Shown here: piece after piece, positions 13,372-16,002 of the stretch
Position numbering within the stretch: the first letter of the stretch is position 1
Layout of the letters: each line of letters opens with the position of its first letter
Assembly (NCBI GenBank): GCA_934502905.1
Contig: CAKSVK010000080.1
Location: 1-16,002, forward strand
Source: an uncultured Chitinophagaceae bacterium
GTDB lineage: Bacteria > Bacteroidota > Bacteroidia > Chitinophagales > Chitinophagaceae
DNA length: 16,002 nucleotides
Direction of reading: 5' to 3'
Program-made: the position numbers and the translations under genes
The notes under the pieces: generated by a model
The model's input: only the letters and a program-made list of their open reading frames with translations
Databases searched by the model: none
What the model was told of the DNA's origin: nothing

Positions 13372-15783
13372 TTATTTCCGTATCAACCATATTTCGCATA
13401 CCTGGGAACCTCTCTGGCCTTCGCCGCAGGTCCAGGTGAACACTATCTCTCCTTTTTCTGTGACTTCTTTCGGGATGTCAAATTCATATACCGGTTTTTC
13501 ACCGGTTTGCATCAGATCGTGGATCACCACATCATTGGCCGTCAGCTTTAATTTGGAACGGAAACGACCGGTATAGGTTACCCGCATTTTATAGGAAGCA
13601 GTACTATCCAGGTTATCGTACTTTATTTTCAGGGGGGTATCATATAAGGTGTTGATCTGGCTCATCCAGGCGGCCGGCGTCACCTGGCCGGAAAAACCCT
13701 GCGATCTTACTTCGTGTACCCATTCTTCCCCGATAATGCCTACGCCAAAGCTGATCCTGGGTGATTTCAGGCTGCCGGGGTCGTCCTCAAAAGACTTTTC
13801 AGTAATAACCCTGTATTTGCTTTGCGGGTTTCCAAAGTGATCATAAAAGCCGCCCGGGCCCGGATCCGTCCGGTGCAGCATTTCATGGATCTTTTGCAAA
13901 CGCTCCCTGTCATCCGCAATAGGTTCAATACCGTTTAACTGATCCTGCAGCCAGGGCGCATCGCTCAGGGGGATATCAATATTATCCAGGAAATTCCCCC
14001 TTCCCGGCATGGCGCCGTGCTTTTCGATCGTCAGTTGTGCGCCGATGCTGCTGTAAAGCGAATCTGCCAGGATAAAACATTTTTCTTTGAGGGAGTTTCC
14101 TACAGCTTCGTCTTCCGCCGCATCCAATATTTGCCGGGCTTTCAGGATAGCGAGGTGGGATGTTTCAGCGGTCGCATCTTCCAGCACCTGTTTTGCCTGC
14201 ATTTCAATGGATTTTTCATGTATCAGTCTCCTTTGTACGTAAGCGTCATAATAAGCCCTCAGCAAACACATTTGGTAACGGAAATTTTTCAGCATTTCCG
14301 GGGTCGCTTTTCTTTCAATGTTCTTCCAGGCCATGAGTGTCTGCTCCACTGTGGTATTGGTCTGCAAAGGGCCTCTCAGGTTGGTTTCCAGTGCGGAAAT
14401 GCCGAGCGCCAGCTCTTCCGCCATGTCCTCGTTGATAAAGAGGCGGGCATAATCGCGCAGGGTTTTCATAACGGGTGTTGACGGATCCCAATCCTGGTCG
14501 CTCCATATGAACTTGTTTACGTCATCATTAGTGCCTTCAGAGTAGCTGATGCTGCCGGAGGCAAGCCGGGCAAACCGGTTATGTATCAGCTTCTGGTCAT
14601 GAGGTCTGGGGTTGATGCATTCCCTTCCCAGGGTCATGGCATAGGCCACATCCCAGTCGGGCACCGGGTATTGCGCGCTGAAGCTGTGGGTAATATCCGG
14701 GTATCTCCGGATAGGTATCTGCGGATTCAGCTTTGTGCGCAGCTCTTCAATAGGGATTTTGACCCAGGGACCGAAAACGATGCCACCAAACCAGGGGTAG
14801 CCTGCATTTGCATGTTTAAAAAAATCATCGAACCATTGCTGATTGGGTCGGAATGCCTGCGGGGATACCCATATTTTGGCATTGGGATGGTACTGCCGCA
14901 TGGCGGTTGCTACCGTTCCCAGCCATTTGAACAGGACATCGGGCTCGAGATCGCCCGGATCTCCTCCCGGAACAAACAGGTGATCCAGCTTGGGAAGCCC
15001 CGCAAATACTTCCAGTCTTTCAGCCATTTCGGTTCTGAGCTCGTCCCGGTTTGTATAATCTTTTCCCATATTGGGATACCACATCCATACATCCAGCCCA
15101 TATTCCTTGCAAATGCGGGCCTGGTGCGCCATCATTTTGAAAGGTGTGGTTACCATATGCTTACTGGAGTCGTCATCGTCCGTACGAGGCGGCATGATCT
15201 CTATGCTGTTGGCGCCAAATAAGGCAAGGTCACGTATGTACTGGTCGAATTGTTTTACGGTGAACGCGTCGTATGAATTTGTTTTGGCCCTGTATCCCAG
15301 TTGATGGCCTCTTATAGGGTAGGCCGGGGCAGAGCTGAGGGACAGGTTGTCACTGATGGTCAGCACGCCTTTTTTCATGACCGCTTCACGGAGAAACTTT
15401 CCCACGCCATATAATACAGCCCTGGCATCCTTCCCGGAAATGATCACAGCAGACAACTCTTTCAGGGTAATCAGCTTAAAGCCCTCTTCACCCGGTTGCG
15501 GCATTTTTGTGACAAAATCCCGTACCTGCTTGGGCATCTTAGCTTCCCCTTCGCTGCTTACAAGGTATATTATGGTTTGTCCTTCTTCCGGCTTTCCAAC
15601 GGTAAAAAGCGTTATTCCCGTTCTTTTTTCAATTTCCTCTTTCAGTACAGTAGCGGGCTTCTGCAGGGATACTTTCTTTTGCGTATCTGTCCATATCAAA
15701 GCATTGGAGAGATCCAGCTGGGCAAATAAATCGTGATGAACGAACAAAAGGGAAAGAACAGATACAATGATATTGATCTTCAT
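13372..15783 (-). CDS. Secreted glycoside-hydrolase-like protein (GH20/GH67/GH84-like TIM barrel)
   Basis: An 803-residue exported protein, probably a glycosidase of unassigned family. The signal peptide is residues 1-21 (cleavage after LFA). Residues about 25-145 form an alpha/beta domain like the non-catalytic N-domain of GH67/GH20 enzymes (ATVLKEEIEKRTGI; ARAVLYGVGKFLRE). Residues about 155-440 look like a TIM barrel, opening RGHQLGYRAKTNSYD. Candidate active-site acids lie in PPRTDDDD (199-205), FVPGGDPGD (270-278) and ISYSEGTNDD (412-421), but I cannot assign the catalytic pair. A helical region (about 440-620) and a C-terminal beta-rich region (about 690-803, with SYKMRVTYTGR) resembling an accessory sugar-binding domain follow. 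No SusC/SusD pair or other carbohydrate genes are in the window, so the substrate is unknown. Confidence 0.7.
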   Translation of the reverse strand: MKINIIVSVLSLLFVHHDLFAQLDLSNALIWTDTQKKVSLQKPATVLKEEIEKRTGITLFTVGKPEEGQTIIYLVSSEGEAKMPKQVRDFVTKMPQPGEEGFKLITLKELSAVIISGKDARAVLYGVGKFLREAVMKKGVLTISDNLSLSSAPAYPIRGHQLGYRAKTNSYDAFTVKQFDQYIRDLALFGANSIEIMPPRTDDDDSSKHMVTTPFKMMAHQARICKEYGLDVWMWYPNMGKDYTNRDELRTEMAERLEVFAGLPKLDHLFVPGGDPGDLEPDVLFKWLGTVATAMRQYHPNAKIWVSPQAFRPNQQWFDDFFKHANAGYPWFGGIVFGPWVKIPIEELRTKLNPQIPIRRYPDITHSFSAQYPVPDWDVAYAMTLGRECINPRPHDQKLIHNRFARLASGSISYSEGTNDDVNKFIWSDQDWDPSTPVMKTLRDYARLFINEDMAEELALGISALETNLRGPLQTNTTVEQTLMAWKNIERKATPEMLKNFRYQMCLLRAYYDAYVQRRLIHEKSIEMQAKQVLEDATAETSHLAILKARQILDAAEDEAVGNSLKEKCFILADSLYSSIGAQLTIEKHGAMPGRGNFLDNIDIPLSDAPWLQDQLNGIEPIADDRERLQKIHEMLHRTDPGPGGFYDHFGNPQSKYRVITEKSFEDDPGSLKSPRISFGVGIIGEEWVHEVRSQGFSGQVTPAAWMSQINTLYDTPLKIKYDNLDSTASYKMRVTYTGRFRSKLKLTANDVVIHDLMQTGEKPVYEFDIPKEVTEKGEIVFTWTCGEGQRGSQVCEIWLIRK

Positions 15784-15903
15784 TTCGGGAAGGGGCTTTG
15801 GTTTAAGAATCGACTAAAAATAGCAATTCGTTGTGTAACAAAGAAATATTAGAGTAAAACAACAATTGCAATGCACCTTTTGAAGAGAGCTGCATCCCGG
15901 TCG

Positions 15904-15948
15904 TATACTGCATATATTTTTTATACTGCATTATATATTATGCTGCCT
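15904..15948. repeat. Imperfect 17-18 bp tandem repeats, AT-rich
   Basis: TATACTGCAT occurs at 15904-15913 and again at 15922-15931, and a related TATGCTGCCT follows at 15939-15948. The repeat starts are 18 and 17 bp apart with AT-rich spacers. They lie about 120 bp upstream of the glycosidase-like gene, in the gene-free right end (15784-16002). They could be regulator-binding repeats for that gene or for an unseen gene to the right. The rest of this end shows no gene or clear promoter. Confidence 0.4.
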
Positions 15949-16002
15949 GCAGATGATGGTCCCCAAAGTTGCAGATAGCTGGTCCGGGCAGATGGCACCA
16001 CG

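Noticed and set aside
15820..15880. Promoter for the glycosidase-like gene
   Set aside because: Only near matches were found (TATTTTTA, with a TTTG at too short a spacing), so no promoter is called.

Overview
The window reads as an ordinary chromosomal stretch from a Bacteroidota bacterium, most plausibly a Chitinophaga-like member of the Chitinophagaceae. This is inferred from several signs: start codons mostly lacking Shine-Dalgarno sequences, repeated perfect matches to the Bacteroidota -7 promoter element TAnnTTTG, an S46 (DPP11-type) exopeptidase, SusC-like plug motifs, and a moderate GC content. I see no phage, CRISPR, insertion sequence or defence island.

Left end (1-1020): a tRNA-Asn gene on the minus strand has its own promoter and a strong terminator. 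It is transcribed away from a Mn-type superoxide dismutase gene on the plus strand. The sod gene ends in a hairpin flanked by A and T runs that can also serve the convergent gene to its right.

Region 1031-5274: two minus-strand genes follow, a secreted MuiA/DUF4139-family protein carrying an inserted SusC-like plug segment and a NadR-type ribosylnicotinamide kinase. A divergent plus-strand saccharopine dehydrogenase-like oxidoreductase comes next. It runs tail to tail, with a 6-bp overlap, into a 5'(3')-deoxyribonucleotidase.

Region 5272-10534: all minus strand. A secreted S46 dipeptidyl-peptidase with the DPP11 specificity arginine lies upstream of uvrA. uvrA is followed one nucleotide later by the deoxyribonucleotidase, so excision repair and deoxynucleotide turnover are probably co-expressed.

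Region 10535-16002: metG (methionyl-tRNA synthetase with a C-terminal tRNA-binding domain) is divergent from the peptidase gene. After a gap with one marginal 35-codon ORF come, on the minus strand, rnpB (RNase P RNA) with terminator and promoter, and a large secreted glycoside-hydrolase-like protein. The right edge has no gene but holds an AT-rich set of imperfect 17-18 bp tandem repeats.

The most unusual item is the SusC-type plug signature inside a MuiA/DUF4139 protein that has no beta-barrel. The large glycosidase-like protein is the least understood gene. The rest is housekeeping.
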